Assembly: GCA_039105265.1 (NCBI GenBank)
Contig: JAPFFF010000001.1
Coordinates: forward strand, 1,674,001-1,738,000
DNA from: Tritrichomonas musculus
Lineage: Eukaryota > Parabasalia > Tritrichomonadida > Tritrichomonadidae
DNA: 64,000 bases
Reading direction: 5' to 3'
In this document: positions 30,601 through 42,323 of the stretch, piece by piece
How positions within the stretch are numbered: the stretch's first letter is position 1
Layout of the letters: every line of letters begins with the position of its first letter
Notes under the pieces: generated by a model
Databases searched by the model: none
Told to the model about the DNA's origin: nothing
Seen by the model: the letters and a program-made list of their open reading frames with translations, nothing else
Program-made: the position numbers and the translations under genes

Positions 30601-33107
30601 TTGGTATGTGATTAATAAATAATGATATGGTTTTAAACGAACTCTTTTTAAAAAAAAAATTGAATAGTAAATATTTTGAATGCAATAGAATTGTATTCAA
30701 AAAAATTGAATTAGAAATTTTGTCATATGTTTTGAAATTTTCTCGATAAGTAATTGAAATGATGCATAAATCCATATATATTTATCTATTTATAATACAA
30801 AATAATTGTGTAATATTAATTATTTCTGATTTTTTTAAAAATCTTGAGATTAGATATCTTTTTAATAAACAATTTATTACCTAATATTGTTGATTATCTC
30901 TATCAGAGGCATCATTTATATGTAAAATATATTGAATAAATAAGTTTTTCTTGTGTTTTTAATTGAAGTTAAGATTGTTGGAAAAGATTAACTATCGATA
31001 CGTTGAATGTCTTCGTAATTACTTTATTTTGGTTCATTATATCTGTTTTAATATAGTAGTAACATCTAAATAATCTTGATTCAATGAAATATTTTGTTGT
31101 TCGTTAATTTTGATAAAAAAGAGGTCAAGAGACTCCCAAAAAAGTGAGTATTAGAATCATCGTTTAATGGAGCCATTTAAATATAATTATATTTGATATG
31201 TGAAAAATGGATAATGAAAATTTTTCATGCAATTATTGAGGTTGTCTTATAATTAAGAATGAATGCAATATAAGATTCCATAAATACTACTGTTTTATTT
31301 ATGTCTGATGTTATATTGCATATTATATATAATCATCATATATTACATATATTACTTTAATATTATCCAATATAATCAATATTATAAATGAATAAAAGCA
31401 AAATAATAAATGTTTTTATCTAACTTTTTGTAAAGAATAAAAGATTATTTTTTGAGAAGAATAAAACAATAATTATTTTATTAATTCTGCATTAAAATAT
31501 AAATATATCTGATTGATTTATTATGTTAAAAATGAATATAATAATTTTAATATTAAAATAGAATATAAATACTTTATTAATTAAAAAGTATACAGATATC
31601 AATAAAATTATTTTTGTATGATTTAAAAGCAATAGGAATATAAAAATAAAAATTTAACTTTTTCTATATTATTTCTTAAAATTATTTTATCAATATCTTC
31701 GTTTTAATCTGATATTTTTGGAAATTTATACATATAGTAAAATTATATCTAATAAAATATAAAATATTAATGTAAATTTAAATAAAATATTCAGATATGA
31801 GGATATTTATATGAGTCCAAGTATTAAAAAAGCTATAATACTTATTTTTTTAATAACATCTTTCTTTTTATCATCACATTATTTATTAAAGAGACAAAAT
31901 TATCAAGATAAAAATGATTATGAATTATTCATATAAAGAATTTGTGCATAATTTGTTTTATATCTTTAGAAAATATGTGTCTATATGTTTTTATTTAAAG
32001 TATGATTTTTAAATATTCTATTTTAAATATCTATCATATATTAATATGAATAGGAGAATTCCAATTTTTCATCTGAAATATCAAGATATATAATAAAATT
32101 ATTATCATTTTATTAAAGAATATGCATTTTTTAGTGTAAACGATTTCTTTAAATAATTAATTTATCAAAAATATATTTAAGAATAGCCTATATTTCTCTA
32201 AATCATTATTTTTAAATAAAAAAACTTGTATTATCATCGATCTCTATTTTCTTAAGCAAGATATAATATAAAATATATAATATAAATTGAATATATGAGT
32301 TCACCAAATTTCAGAGCTTTCGTGGTTTTAATTAAATTAATAAATGCTTTTTGTGAAGAAACATTTAAATAAAAAAAAATTTCGTTATAAAATGATTTAT
32401 TTGTTATTTGTTTGGGTTATATTTAGTTTTTTATTTTTTTCGAGTAAAAATTGATCGGATTTCAAATGATGAAAAAACGATTAACAAAATCAAATTATAA
32501 CTTTTTTCTTCATATATACCATATTATTATTGTTTTGTATGTATACTATCCAGTTTGTTTGAACCTAAAATGAAATTATTATTGTATTTGAATAAAATTT
32601 TATTTCAAAATGAATGATTAAAGCTTACTTACTATAAAACAAATAAAATATCAAATATTGTTTTTATAAGAGGGTATTTATTTTTGGATTTATACTTCAT
32701 TTCAAAACAAATTTTATTCGTTTTTCATAATTTTACCCTATCTTGTTTGATTTTTTCATCAAAATACATAAATATCATAATGAATCAATGTTGTTGTTAT
32801 AAACGCATTGTATGAAATCAAATTATTTAATGAAAACAATAATAACTTTTTGATATAAATGACGAACCCTATATTTGAAAATATGGGTGGATTATTTTTT
32901 TTATAGAAAAATTCAATGAACGATAAACAAAAAAATAATAGAAATAATTTCATATTATTGTAAAATACCCTTTCAGATGAATTATTCGTTATTGAAAATA
33001 ATAGAATAAATTTATTCTCTAAATTTGAAATTATAAATTAAGAAAATTGAATGAATGAAATTGAATTAAGAAAATTGAATGCCCGAAAAATTTAAATTTT
33101 TATTTAT
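30601..33107. other. 2.5-kb A+T-rich gene-poor region
   Basis: Extreme A+T content. No gene, RNA or mobile element was recognised apart from a possible 41-codon ORF at 31811. Frames at 30590-30775 and 32759-32953 are short and low-complexity. Confidence 0.5.
31811..31936 (+). CDS. Possible 41-residue single-pass membrane microprotein
   Basis: ATG at 31811 opens MSPSIKKAIILIFLITSFFL then a short polar tail ending NDYELFI. One hydrophobic helix (about residues 8-22) preceded by KK would fit a signal anchor. Such a frame can arise by chance in this composition, so it is only a candidate. Confidence 0.15.
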   Translation: MSPSIKKAIILIFLITSFFLSSHYLLKRQNYQDKNDYELFI

Positions 33108-34079
33108 ATGAATTCTTTAGTTCCACAGCATATTTCAGATTTTAGTTCATCAATGCATAGTGATTTACAAAATGCTCCATTGCCATCTCATTTTTTTCAT
33201 CAGCCATTCTTTCATCCAAAAGTATCATTATTAAATTCTTCTACAATTGTATCATCATTTCCCCAAAAAGCTATAAATAATGATAAAGTAACAACATTTT
33301 TTAATTCAAATCAACAGAAAAGTGTTTTTATTACTATCAATAACTATTTGGTGTGTCAAAATTATTCGTCAGGATCGCCATCCAATGTATGTATTAATGA
33401 TATTAATGATTCTGATTCAAAAATAGATGAATTTAAGATCTCTATTCAAAATCTTGTTAAATATCTTGAAAGCAACGAAGGAGAACAATCTGCAATTTCT
33501 CCATCCGCGGCATTAGGAATCAACAAAAGAAGACTTTATGATATTATTAATGTTTTCAATTCAATAGGTTATTGCAAAAAAACTCATCTTGATTCTATTA
33601 TTTGGATTGGAAAAAGTAATATTAAAATTAAATTTGATTCATTGATTAAACAAAATAATTTGTACGATTGGAATATTTCATTGGATGAGCTTTTTCCACA
33701 AGATAATTGTGTAGGAATTTCAAATATAACTTCATCATTTATTCTCATGTTTTATGCATTAAAAACAGATCATCTCGATATCCGTCAAGTTTCTCATTTT
33801 TTCGCAAGAAAAGCTTCTCGATTAAAAACAACTTTAAGCAAAATTTACCAAATCATTCATATTTTAAGTTCAATTGATTTAATGGAAAAGTCGTTGAAGG
33901 TCGGTGAAGTTATTATAACAAATGATTTTTTCAACATTGACGTTATTCCCGAAAATAATATAAATGAATCACAAAAAGATTTAAAATCAATCAAATATTT
34001 ATTAAATGACAAAAGTAGCGTTAACGAAGCAATTATAAAAAGAAGAAATGAATTAAAAAACTATAAATTAAAAAAATGA
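33108..34079 (+). CDS. E2F-like transcription factor with two winged-helix domains
   Basis: 323 codons. Residues about 105-170 match the E2F/DP DNA-binding winged helix: FKISIQNLVKYLESNEGE, then KRRLYDIINVFNSIGYCKK, close to the E2F signature RRIYDITNVLEGIGLIEK. A second region (about 205-275) repeats the layout with RLKTTLSKIYQIIHILSSID then LMEKS, a weaker winged helix. Two DNA-binding domains in one chain is the layout of atypical E2F7/8/DEL proteins, which bind DNA without a DP partner. No dimerisation leucine zipper or Rb-binding tail is seen. Expected to act in the nucleus on cell-cycle genes. The N-terminal 100 residues are Ser/Asn-rich and disordered. The second domain is my weaker call. 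Confidence 0.75.
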   Translation: MNSLVPQHISDFSSSMHSDLQNAPLPSHFFHQPFFHPKVSLLNSSTIVSSFPQKAINNDKVTTFFNSNQQKSVFITINNYLVCQNYSSGSPSNVCINDINDSDSKIDEFKISIQNLVKYLESNEGEQSAISPSAALGINKRRLYDIINVFNSIGYCKKTHLDSIIWIGKSNIKIKFDSLIKQNNLYDWNISLDELFPQDNCVGISNITSSFILMFYALKTDHLDIRQVSHFFARKASRLKTTLSKIYQIIHILSSIDLMEKSLKVGEVIITNDFFNIDVIPENNINESQKDLKSIKYLLNDKSSVNEAIIKRRNELKNYKLKK

Positions 34080-36468
34080 AAGGACATTTTTTCCATGATT
34101 ATAAATTGAAATGGTAAAATTGTTAACTATTTCAAAATTTTGTGAATAAAATGGCCACAAAAAAATTAAAAATTATAAGTAAATTTGAATATAGAAAATG
34201 TTGAATTGTATTACTTATTATAATTTTAATAAAATGCATAATAGTACTTTTATATGATTTTGGTTAGTTTTTTTGATATTCTATTTCAATTTGTAATTCA
34301 TACAAATTATTAAACCTTGTTTTTTTATTTTCACCTCCTATTCAAAATAAACTATATTTTCTTCATTAATAAATAGGTTTCAAAAATAATATATGCATAA
34401 TTTAAATAATTTATATAATTTAGTATACTATTTATAATTTTAAAATAAATATAAATGGGTGGTTATCAATATAATGCAACTTTAATTTAATTGGAAGGTG
34501 CAAATAAAAAAAAAAGTTTATTTATGCAATTCAATTTTTATCTCTCCATTATTTTTACCATAGAAATTTATATTTGTTCAGAAAAAGTTGATTTATGATA
34601 TATCGAAAAATATCTCAAATTTTGATATTATTAAAAAATGTTTTTCGATTACTGGTGCTAATATCAAAGCCGAACATAATTGAATTAAATGAGTTGTTTT
34701 ATCAACTTTTTAAATGAAGTATAATCAATTGAAAATTTAAAGATAAAATATACTGTTAAGAATAAAACAAAATGTAGAAATAAATAAATATTTTATTTAT
34801 ATATAAATATAAATCAAATATTATATGGTCCATCTTTAGAATAATAACAATAATTTTATAAATTTGAAGTAAAATTTACAATATTAAAGAATATTAATGC
34901 TTAATGCTCATAACTAATAGGCATATAATAATTATAGCAATGAAAAAATGAACTAATTCATAATTTCATTTTAAACGAGCACTTGGTAAAAAACGAAAAT
35001 CGATTTTTGAATACTTTTCAAAAAAGAATGTAATCATTTGAAAGTTCAAAACATTATGTAAATCAAAATACCATATATTAATATGTATAAAAATTTAATT
35101 TAAAATTAATTAAAGAGTATTACTTTTTTAAAGCTTAAGCATTTAAATGATTTTAATGCCAATAGCGATTTTTTCAGGTATAAGTTTGTTATTTTGAGAA
35201 TCGATATCAAAAACGTCACTTTTTGCATCTGATACTCGATTATCAGTTTAAAATTTGATATGGAGATCATGTTAGATCTTGATATCAGATTTGAAATGTG
35301 ATATGAAAAGATTTGAGAATAATGAGAGAAATAAAATTATTCTTCTATTGTTATAACTACTAATTTTTAAATATATAAGCTATATTTTATAAATATATTG
35401 TATAAATAAATTTCATAGTAGAAAAAAAAAGATATAGATAAAATATTTATTTTTTTAAAGCTATTCAAAATGAAAAAATTGAAGTATTTCCGAATAACTT
35501 TTTGAATCATTTCCAAAAAAAATTGAAAGATTGCATTTCTTTTACCAAACTTTTTCTAAAAATTATTTTTATTATTTAAAAATTCTCTAGGTACAACTTT
35601 TTGAGTATTTTACAAAACTCAAAAAGTGATACCTAGAAATTTTTTTTTTTTTTTTTTTGAACCATTTCCGAATAACTTTTTGAATATTTTTGGATAATTA
35701 ACAAAAAACGTTTCCAATCTTCGACCTCGTATGGAAAATTTACTAATTCGGGATCAAGAGTTTCCATTAAAATTTGTTCTATGAATTTTCAGTAGATTAT
35801 GCATAATCAAAAACATATTGATTTTTTTTATTCATTCAATTTTATCAAATCCCGAGGCATTTAACGAAGGATTAAAACTGAAATTTCAAAATTGAAGTTC
35901 TTTATGGGTAAATTTTTTGAAAAAGATTAATTAATTTATTTTTCATCCTGATATCAAATCGGCAATTTGTGAACGTTGCTTGACAGCAGGATCTTTAATT
36001 TTCACTTTAAATTCAAATAAATATTATAAATATCATATGTTTAAGCTTTTTTTTGTAATTATTTGAGCAAATAAAATCATTATACAAAAACGTATTTTTC
36101 GATATTTTAAATATATTGATTATCTTTAAATTAATAATATTTATCTTTATTTTTTTAATAAATATATATTTAATTTTGTTTGTTAATGTGCATAAAACAT
36201 GAATTTTTATTTAAATTATAAAAAATAAAGTGAAATCGTTATATTTACCAAAGCAATATAATTTTGGTAAATTAATATTATTATCAAAAAGTTATCAATA
36301 TCACAAAAAGTTTATATTTTTCAATGAATTTCTTATTTTCATATTTATCTTTCTTCCTCTACTATAGATTTGTTTGAGTTGTATTTATATTTTATTTATT
36401 ATATAATATTGAATATAATATTCTTATTTAGAAGACATAATTAAAAATTTTGAAAATTTGGTAAATTG
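34080..36468. other. 2.4-kb A+T-rich gene-poor region
   Basis: No coding potential was recognised. It includes an inverted repeat at 35587-35636, a T-run at about 35641-35659, and recurring phrases of the type CCGAATAACTTTTTGAAT (about 35492 and 35666). Confidence 0.5.
35587..35636. repeat. 50-bp hairpin-forming inverted repeat
   Basis: CTAGGTACAACTTTTTGAGT (35587-35606) and ACTCAAAAAGTGATACCTAG (35617-35636) pair with two mismatches around a 10-base loop. It could be a tiny fold-back element. Confidence 0.6.
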
Positions 36469-36893
36469 ATAGGGGAATCGTATTTTTCTACGCCACTTTT
36501 TGAAAACTTTTAAACTTTTTGAATACTTTTTTATACATTTTTTATTCAATTTTTACTAAATAATGCATAAATATTTAGTTCAAATGGCTTCCCGATTCAT
36601 CCAGCAATTCAAGGAGCCTGATTCGGCTTCGCGCAGCCCTGTGGTGATCACTGGTGCGTATATTCCTGAAAAATTATGTAAAAATAAAAAAAAATTATAT
36701 CAAAAAAAGCAAATAGTTATAATTTTAAGAGAAAATTTAAATTTACGATTTTTTTGGTTAATTTTTTTAACAGAGTAAGTTAAATTTCACCTTAAAATAG
36801 CGGTTTTTTACTTTCCATGAATAGCTATTCATGGATAGAAAAACCATTCAAAAAGTGGCGTAGAAAAAAACGATTGTCCAATTGATACCCCTT
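36463..36893. mobile_element. 0.43-kb MITE-like element carrying a gene fragment
   Basis: Imperfect inverted ends: 36463-36505 (core TTTTTCTACGCCACTTTTTG) and the reverse complement at about 36848-36893, beginning and ending near GGGG/CCCC. Between the arms lies a short G+C-richer coding-like piece at 36563-36660. No transposase is present, so it is non-autonomous. Family unknown; no clear target duplication could be read. Confidence 0.45.
36563..36778 (+). pseudogene. Captured 5' gene fragment inside the MITE-like element
   Basis: The frame starts MHKYLVQMASRFIQQFKEPD and continues SASRSPVVITGAY, then becomes Lys/Asn-rich A+T sequence. The codons from the second Met (36584) to about 36655 are far more G+C-rich than anything nearby, as in the first exon or start of a host gene. 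It ends at GGTGCGTATATT, which might be an exon end. I do not recognise the parent gene. Confidence 0.3.
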
Positions 36894-37820
36894 TGATATA
36901 AATAACATTAGAGTTTGATTATTTAGATTTACTCAAAGGCAGAATTGAGACATTAGAGGCTAAGAATAGGAGTTTAAAATTTTTGCAACACATTCATATT
37001 TATCAAATTTATGTAAGAAAGTTTCATTAAAATAATCATCTTTCTCGCTAAGTATATAAATTCTTCAAAGTCATTCAGACTATATAAACTCGAAAAGATA
37101 GAAAACATTCTTAATGAAAACTGATAAATATATTTTGAAAAATATGAGATTGAATTTAATTGTTTTTTAAAAAAAGCATATAAAGAACAACAACAACAAA
37201 AATAGATGACCTTCTCGAAAAAGTCAAAAAAGAAGCCAAAAGGTTTGAAATTTTTAATGAGAGCAAGGACTTTCAAATGAAAAGTGTTTAATTTATTCAC
37301 CAATACGATCATATTTTTAATGCCACATTTTTGATGTAGTACCTAAAAAAAAAAAAAGCTATTTTTATGGATACCGAAGCTTTCTTGGTGATAAATTCAA
37401 CCATTTAGGCTATCTATTGCTTATTCAGAGGTCTTGTTTGCCAACATGCTTGATAACCAACGATTAATAGAAAAGCTATTACATTTACTATTTTATTATA
37501 GTAAGATTTGTTTTCATTGTTTCAGGATTTTTGCACAATTGCTCAATTCTTTGTTAAAAAAGAAAAAACAATTGATACGGTTCATATTGTTGCTATAGGA
37601 ACTTCAATTGATGCATTAGCAATTCAAATAACTTACCAAATTGTACTCATATTAATTAATACTTGTGAAAAGCAAGATTAAAAAAAAAAAAAAAAAAAAA
37701 AAAAATAGAGCTTCATTTGTTAGAAGTAATCACAGCCTACATACTGATTAATAGTTTCACCTACTATACTAATAGTTATCATATACTCCTCATAGTCTAT
37801 GCCATTTTCTACCTCCACAT
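36894..37820. other. Region with degenerate coding traces
   Basis: Short plus-strand traces such as FDYLDLLKGRIETLEAKNRS (about 36912) and KIDDLLEKVKKEAKRFEIFN (about 37200) look like remnants of a coiled-coil protein, separated by stops. A later trace (about 37530-37680) reads TVHIVAIGTSIDALAIQITY. A-runs lie at 37346 and 37680. No family could be named. Confidence 0.3.
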
Positions 37821-38215
37821 TATAGGGTGTCCAATAAGTTTTTAGGATTGCCATGAAAAAAAAGAAAAATAAAAAATTAAAGTATTATTAAAATTAAGTT
37901 TATTTAATGTGCTCCCCATTGTTATCTATTACTTTTTGCAACCTTTTTTCCAAAGCTTGAAAAACGTGTTTTATAAAATCTTTTCCTAAGTCGTTCAAAA
38001 TTGTTTCAATTATTTCTTTCAAAGCTTCTGAATCCACTGATTCATATGGCATTCTATTCTTCACAGTTCAGAATATTCCAAAATCCAAAGGGCTGATATC
38101 AGGGCTATATTATGGGTTTGGGATCAAGTTGAATGGCATTTTGGCCAGAATACTTTTGTGAGAGCTGATTTATGTGAAGGTTGATTGTCAAAATGTAGTA
38201 AAGATAACTGATATA
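37821..38215 (-). mobile_element. Mariner-family transposon remnant (3' part of transposase plus one end)
   Basis: One end is at TA 37821-37822 followed by GGGTGTCCAATAAGTTTTTA, a mariner-type terminal repeat. On the minus strand the transposase tail is readable: FDNQPSHKSALTKVFWPKCH, SPDISPLDFGIF (the last catalytic Asp region of DD34D transposases), TVKNRMPYESVDSEALKEII and ALEKRLQKVIDNNGEHIK, ending at a stop at 37902-37900. At least one frame change and two stops interrupt it, and the N-terminal two-thirds and other end are missing. Tvmar-type mariners are known in trichomonads. Inactive. Confidence 0.8.
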
Positions 38216-40199
38216 TCTGTCTGACTCGAAATTATCTGTCGGACTTTTTTTTACGTTGTATTTAGTTTTTTTAAACAAATTATATTATTTTAAATACCGT
38301 AAAAGTTTTTTTTTTTTTTTTTTTTTTTCATAAAAAAAAGGTATTTTTTCTCGATATCCAGAATTATTTTCAAAAAATCTTTTTTAACAAAAGAATATAT
38401 TCTGCTGAATGAACAATTTGACTGGGATTTGTTCCATGAAAAAAAAAAAAAAAAAAAAAAAAAAATAAAAAATAAAAAATCCGGCAGGTTTTTGTTCCAT
38501 TTGTGTAAATTGATTTTTTATTTGGTAAAACATCTATTTGGTATCTAAAGATATGAAGAAAAGAATCAAAGAAGAAAATTATAATATACGTTAAATTAAA
38601 ATTTTAAACTTTTTCACAATATTTCTCTCAATTTTTTGAGATTTTCAAATATTGATATCTCCAAATATTAAAGCTATATACATTGGAAACTATCATCTAT
38701 AAATCATACGCATGAATATTAATTTATATTCACTGGTAAAACATCAATAAAATAAATTTTTTTGGAGATTTGATAAAAATAGTAATTTGGAATTATTTTG
38801 CGATTTCGAGTTTTGCTTTGAAAAAAAGCCGAATGAATGTATAAATGTGTCAAAATATAAATGAGGGATTTAATTACATGAACTATATTTAGTTCATCTT
38901 TTATAGAACATTTAATTTTTCACATAACTTTTTTTAAAAAATAAACGAAAATAAACGTAACTTTTTTTGAGAATTTGAATAAAAAATGAAATTTTGGAAA
39001 AATAAATTTAATTCAAATATTTTTGTAAACCATTGAATTATCGCAAACTCACTAGGATTGTGTATAATACGGGTATTACGCGATAAAGCATGGAATTGTA
39101 TGAGTAAAACAGATTGGGATGAAACATTGTATAAATTTGGTGTTGTAACGATTCGGTAAATCTGATGATGATGAACCAGTTAATAAATCTGTTGATGATA
39201 ATGAACCAGTTAATGAATCTATTGATTATGAATATATTACTAATAAACCTGTTAATGAACTTATTGTAGATATAGAATTTACTACCAAAAGAGAGTTATA
39301 AAGCCATTATGGAATCGATGTTAAGACAATACCAGTTGGATATGAAATTAAGATGAGATATATTAAGACAAATGGCAAGATGGGTCGATTATATAAATTA
39401 GTGAAGATTTGTTAATGTGTTTACCATGTATTTTTATTCGTAATGAATGATATGGATAAGTTGAAAAATGAACTCTCTCGATTGATAGAATCGAAGGATT
39501 AAAAAACAGTTAATTCTTTATTACGTCGTAATCCTAATGCATGGAAGTTTAATACTCGTGAACTCAATGAAGAGATACCGTGTGAAGATAGACACTTTAC
39601 TAAGAGAATATCGTCATCCTCACCATCTGTAATTTTTGTACTCAAAGGTATCCTTGGTGATAACATAGGTATGGTTAATTCTGTAAAGCCTATTAAGATG
39701 CACCATCTAACGTATGCACATTATTTTGGGGGCTTGTTATTAGATTATCTTCTATGATTTTATATTAGTTGATCTTTGAGGCAATTAGATCAGAAAATTA
39801 ACTCTTATTTTATATAACTTTCATTAGTATTAATGTAAGTAGACTACTTTTCAAAGATGAGTAATGTGACATCCAGTATGTTTAGCCATAAATGAGTAGC
39901 AGTGACTACCTCATTGACAGTGAGGACTTTTCTATTATTAATAACAAGACTTCTGAGAATAATTTTAATTGGAAAATTGGAAAATGTACCGAACCCATAA
40001 TCTCTTTTTCAAATCATCTGCTCATGTACTTCCAAACTTCAAGAATACTATTTTTAATCAAATAATTCTGACAAAATATCATATGATATTTAATGATGTG
40101 AAGTTACTAAGAAAAACGGATTAAAAATTTTTATTTTCAGAAAAAGTTTATATTGATGTGAAGTAGAAAAAAAAAAAAAAAAAAACACAGTCGAAAAAT
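38216..40199. other. Gene-poor region with broken coding remnants
   Basis: T- and A-runs lie at about 38309-38328 and 38441-38464, and a poly-A of about 19 at 40167. Between 39150 and 39760 plus-strand pieces look coding (DDDEPVNKSVDDNEPVNESI with an internal DEPVN repeat, IDVKTIPVGYEIKMRYIKTN, RRNPNAWKFNTRELNEEIPC) but are broken by several stops. They could be remains of a mobile or virus-derived element; I cannot assign them. Confidence 0.4.
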
Positions 40200-41684
40200 A
40201 TGACTTCAGTTGAAGCTATCAATTTAGACCATTGCCGAAAAATACGCGAATTTAAGTTGATAGATTATAAATATTCGATCTTTATTGAGTCCAATACAAA
40301 TAAAATCTATCTTCAGATTATCTTCAATCAAAAATGCAAAAACTCTCAAGAAGAAGACGAATTTACTGCATCGATTTCAAAGATATCAAAAATTTCTACA
40401 CATCCTGCTCTTTTGCCTATCATCGATTTTAAATTCACTAACTCATGCCCAACAATTATTGTAGAATATCCTCCAAATGGATTTTTGACAAATGAAAACA
40501 AGGATCCTCTTAAATTTAAGAATCAAGATTTCACAGGAACTAAGAAATTAATTAATTTACTTGGAATCGCTGCAGGAATGCATTTTTACTATCTAAATCG
40601 TATTAATCATGGAAATCTTAAACAAAGTGACATTTTCTTTGATCAAAATTTATACCCACATGTCATGAACTTTGAAGTTGCAGAAGATACACCAGAAGAC
40701 GAAAAGTGTATCAAAAGGATAAAAGCACAAACACATGATATTCAATCTTTTGGATATATTGCTTATAGTATTATAACATCTGATCAACAGTTGTCCGAAA
40801 ATAAAAATCATCAAAAAACTGATCTAACTAAAATCAAATCAATTTGGCTACGAAATTTTTTACAAAATTGCTTTTCAGCAGAAACTTTCAGCAATCCTAC
40901 TTTCTACCAAGTTTACAACGATCTTCTTCTTAATCGAAGCAAATATCAAGATACTCTCGGGGTGATTAACGAAGATGAAGTGGCAAAATATATTGAAGCA
41001 CTCAATGATTACATGACTAATTTTTCCAATAAAATCAACGAAAGCGCTTCTCAACCTAAAAAAAATCCTCCTCAAAAAATTGAAGGGGTATTTAGCCAAA
41101 TAGCAATTGTTGGTGAACCTGCTCCTGATTTCAAAGGAACAGCTGTTTTACCATCTCTTGAATTTGGTGACATAGAATTATCGCAATTTAAAGGGAAATG
41201 GCTTGTCTTGTTTTCATATCCACTCGATTTTACTTTTGTTTGCCCAACTGAGATTATTCAATTTTCGGAAGAATACGATCAGTTCAAAAAGATCAATTGC
41301 GAAGTTGTTGGCATTTCAATTGACTCTGTTTACTCGCATCTTGCGTGGATGAACGTCCCAAGAAAGGAGGGAGGAATAGGAAATATTAACTACCCAATAA
41401 TTGGAGATCTCGGTGGTCGAATCTCAAAGAGATATGGATTATATATGTATGATGAAGAGCACGATATGAGAGGGACTGTGATCATAGATCCTGATGGAAT
41501 TGTTCGCCACATAAGCATGAATCATCCAGACGTTGGGAGGAACATTGATGAAATACTTAGACTTGTACAAGGATACCAATATGCACGTGAGCATGGTGAA
41601 GTTTGCCCTGCACAATGGCATGAAGGTGACGATATTATTAAGCCCGATCCTAAAGGATCTCTGGAATATTTCAGTAAGCATTGA
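40200..41684 (+). CDS. Pseudokinase-2-Cys peroxiredoxin fusion protein
   Basis: 494 codons, one unbroken frame. Residues 1-290 are a degenerate kinase fold: no glycine loop or VAIK lysine, HGNLKQSDIFFD where HRDxKxxN is expected, and MNFE where DFG is expected. It is homologous to the N-terminus of the neighbour at 42324 (WHGDLKLSTIFLDDDFYPHV). After a short Pro/Lys linker, residues about 298-494 form a full typical 2-Cys peroxiredoxin: GEPAPDF, YPLDFTFVCPTEI with peroxidatic Cys348, and GEVCPAQW with resolving Cys469. The 121-residue spacing is the one usual in Prx1/AhpC proteins. The Prx half should reduce H2O2 using thioredoxin. The pseudokinase half may localise or regulate it. I know of no such fusion described. 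Confidence 0.85.
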   Translation: MTSVEAINLDHCRKIREFKLIDYKYSIFIESNTNKIYLQIIFNQKCKNSQEEDEFTASISKISKISTHPALLPIIDFKFTNSCPTIIVEYPPNGFLTNENKDPLKFKNQDFTGTKKLINLLGIAAGMHFYYLNRINHGNLKQSDIFFDQNLYPHVMNFEVAEDTPEDEKCIKRIKAQTHDIQSFGYIAYSIITSDQQLSENKNHQKTDLTKIKSIWLRNFLQNCFSAETFSNPTFYQVYNDLLLNRSKYQDTLGVINEDEVAKYIEALNDYMTNFSNKINESASQPKKNPPQKIEGVFSQIAIVGEPAPDFKGTAVLPSLEFGDIELSQFKGKWLVLFSYPLDFTFVCPTEIIQFSEEYDQFKKINCEVVGISIDSVYSHLAWMNVPRKEGGIGNINYPIIGDLGGRISKRYGLYMYDEEHDMRGTVIIDPDGIVRHISMNHPDVGRNIDEILRLVQGYQYAREHGEVCPAQWHEGDDIIKPDPKGSLEYFSKH

Positions 41685-41788
41685 AACTTATTTGTTATTC
41701 TTTTAAAAAATTAATTTGTGCATGTTTTTTTTTTTTATATGCATGAAAATATTTATAGTTGCTATAAAGATTTTTTTGTACACATCAA

Positions 41789-41862
41789 GCCTTCGTAGCT
41801 CAGTCGGCTAGAGCATCGGACTTTTAATCCGAGTGTCGCGGGTTCGAGTCCCGTCGGAGGCA
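41789..41862 (+). tRNA. tRNA-Lys (anticodon UUU)
   Basis: A full cloverleaf can be drawn: acceptor stem GCCTTCG/CGGAGGC (one G-T pair), D arm GCTCAGTCGGCTAGAGC, anticodon arm TCGGA-CTTTTAA-TCCGA with anticodon TTT, variable loop, and T arm GCGGG-TTCGAGT-CCCGT, then discriminator A. Internal promoter boxes TAGCTCAGTCGG (A) and GGTTCGAGTCC (B) are present. No intron and no encoded CCA. It sits between the two pseudokinase fusion genes. Confidence 0.95.
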
Positions 41863-41869
41863 TTTTTTT
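41863..41869 (+). terminator. RNA polymerase III terminator of tRNA-Lys
   Basis: A run of seven T follows the discriminator base directly, the standard Pol III stop signal. Confidence 0.8.
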
Positions 41870-42323
41870 AAATCCATTTTAACGAATGCTTTTGTAAACC
41901 AAATTCTACATTTTTTTTCAAAAAATTACTCTTTTTGCTATCAAAAAAACGAAAATAATATTTGAGATATTTAGTGATTTTAATCAAAATTTGTATTTAT
42001 TAATCAAAATTATATCTAAAAATGATGAAAATACAATTATACATCAAGAATAACTTTTAGGTGTTTTATTATTTTGAAATAATTCAAATATCATTTCATT
42101 TCTAAGTAAAAATATAATGATATTTATAGTTTTTTTATCTTAATCAACAAACTTTTTGAACTTATACGGATTTTATTTTAATACAATTTTTTTCAAAGAA
42201 CTCATAGAAATATATGTAAAACCACTTTTCTGAACATTTTTATACGGTTTATTTTCTTGAAAAAGTTTTAATATGGCATTCAAAAAATTAAATAGTTGAT
42301 TTCATCTTGATAAATTATACGTA
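41870..42323. other. Intergenic region and promoter of the Sel1 gene
   Basis: A+T-rich. TTTCATCTTG at about 42300-42309 is an initiator-like motif about 22 bases before the ATG at 42324. Nothing else was recognised. Confidence 0.5.
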
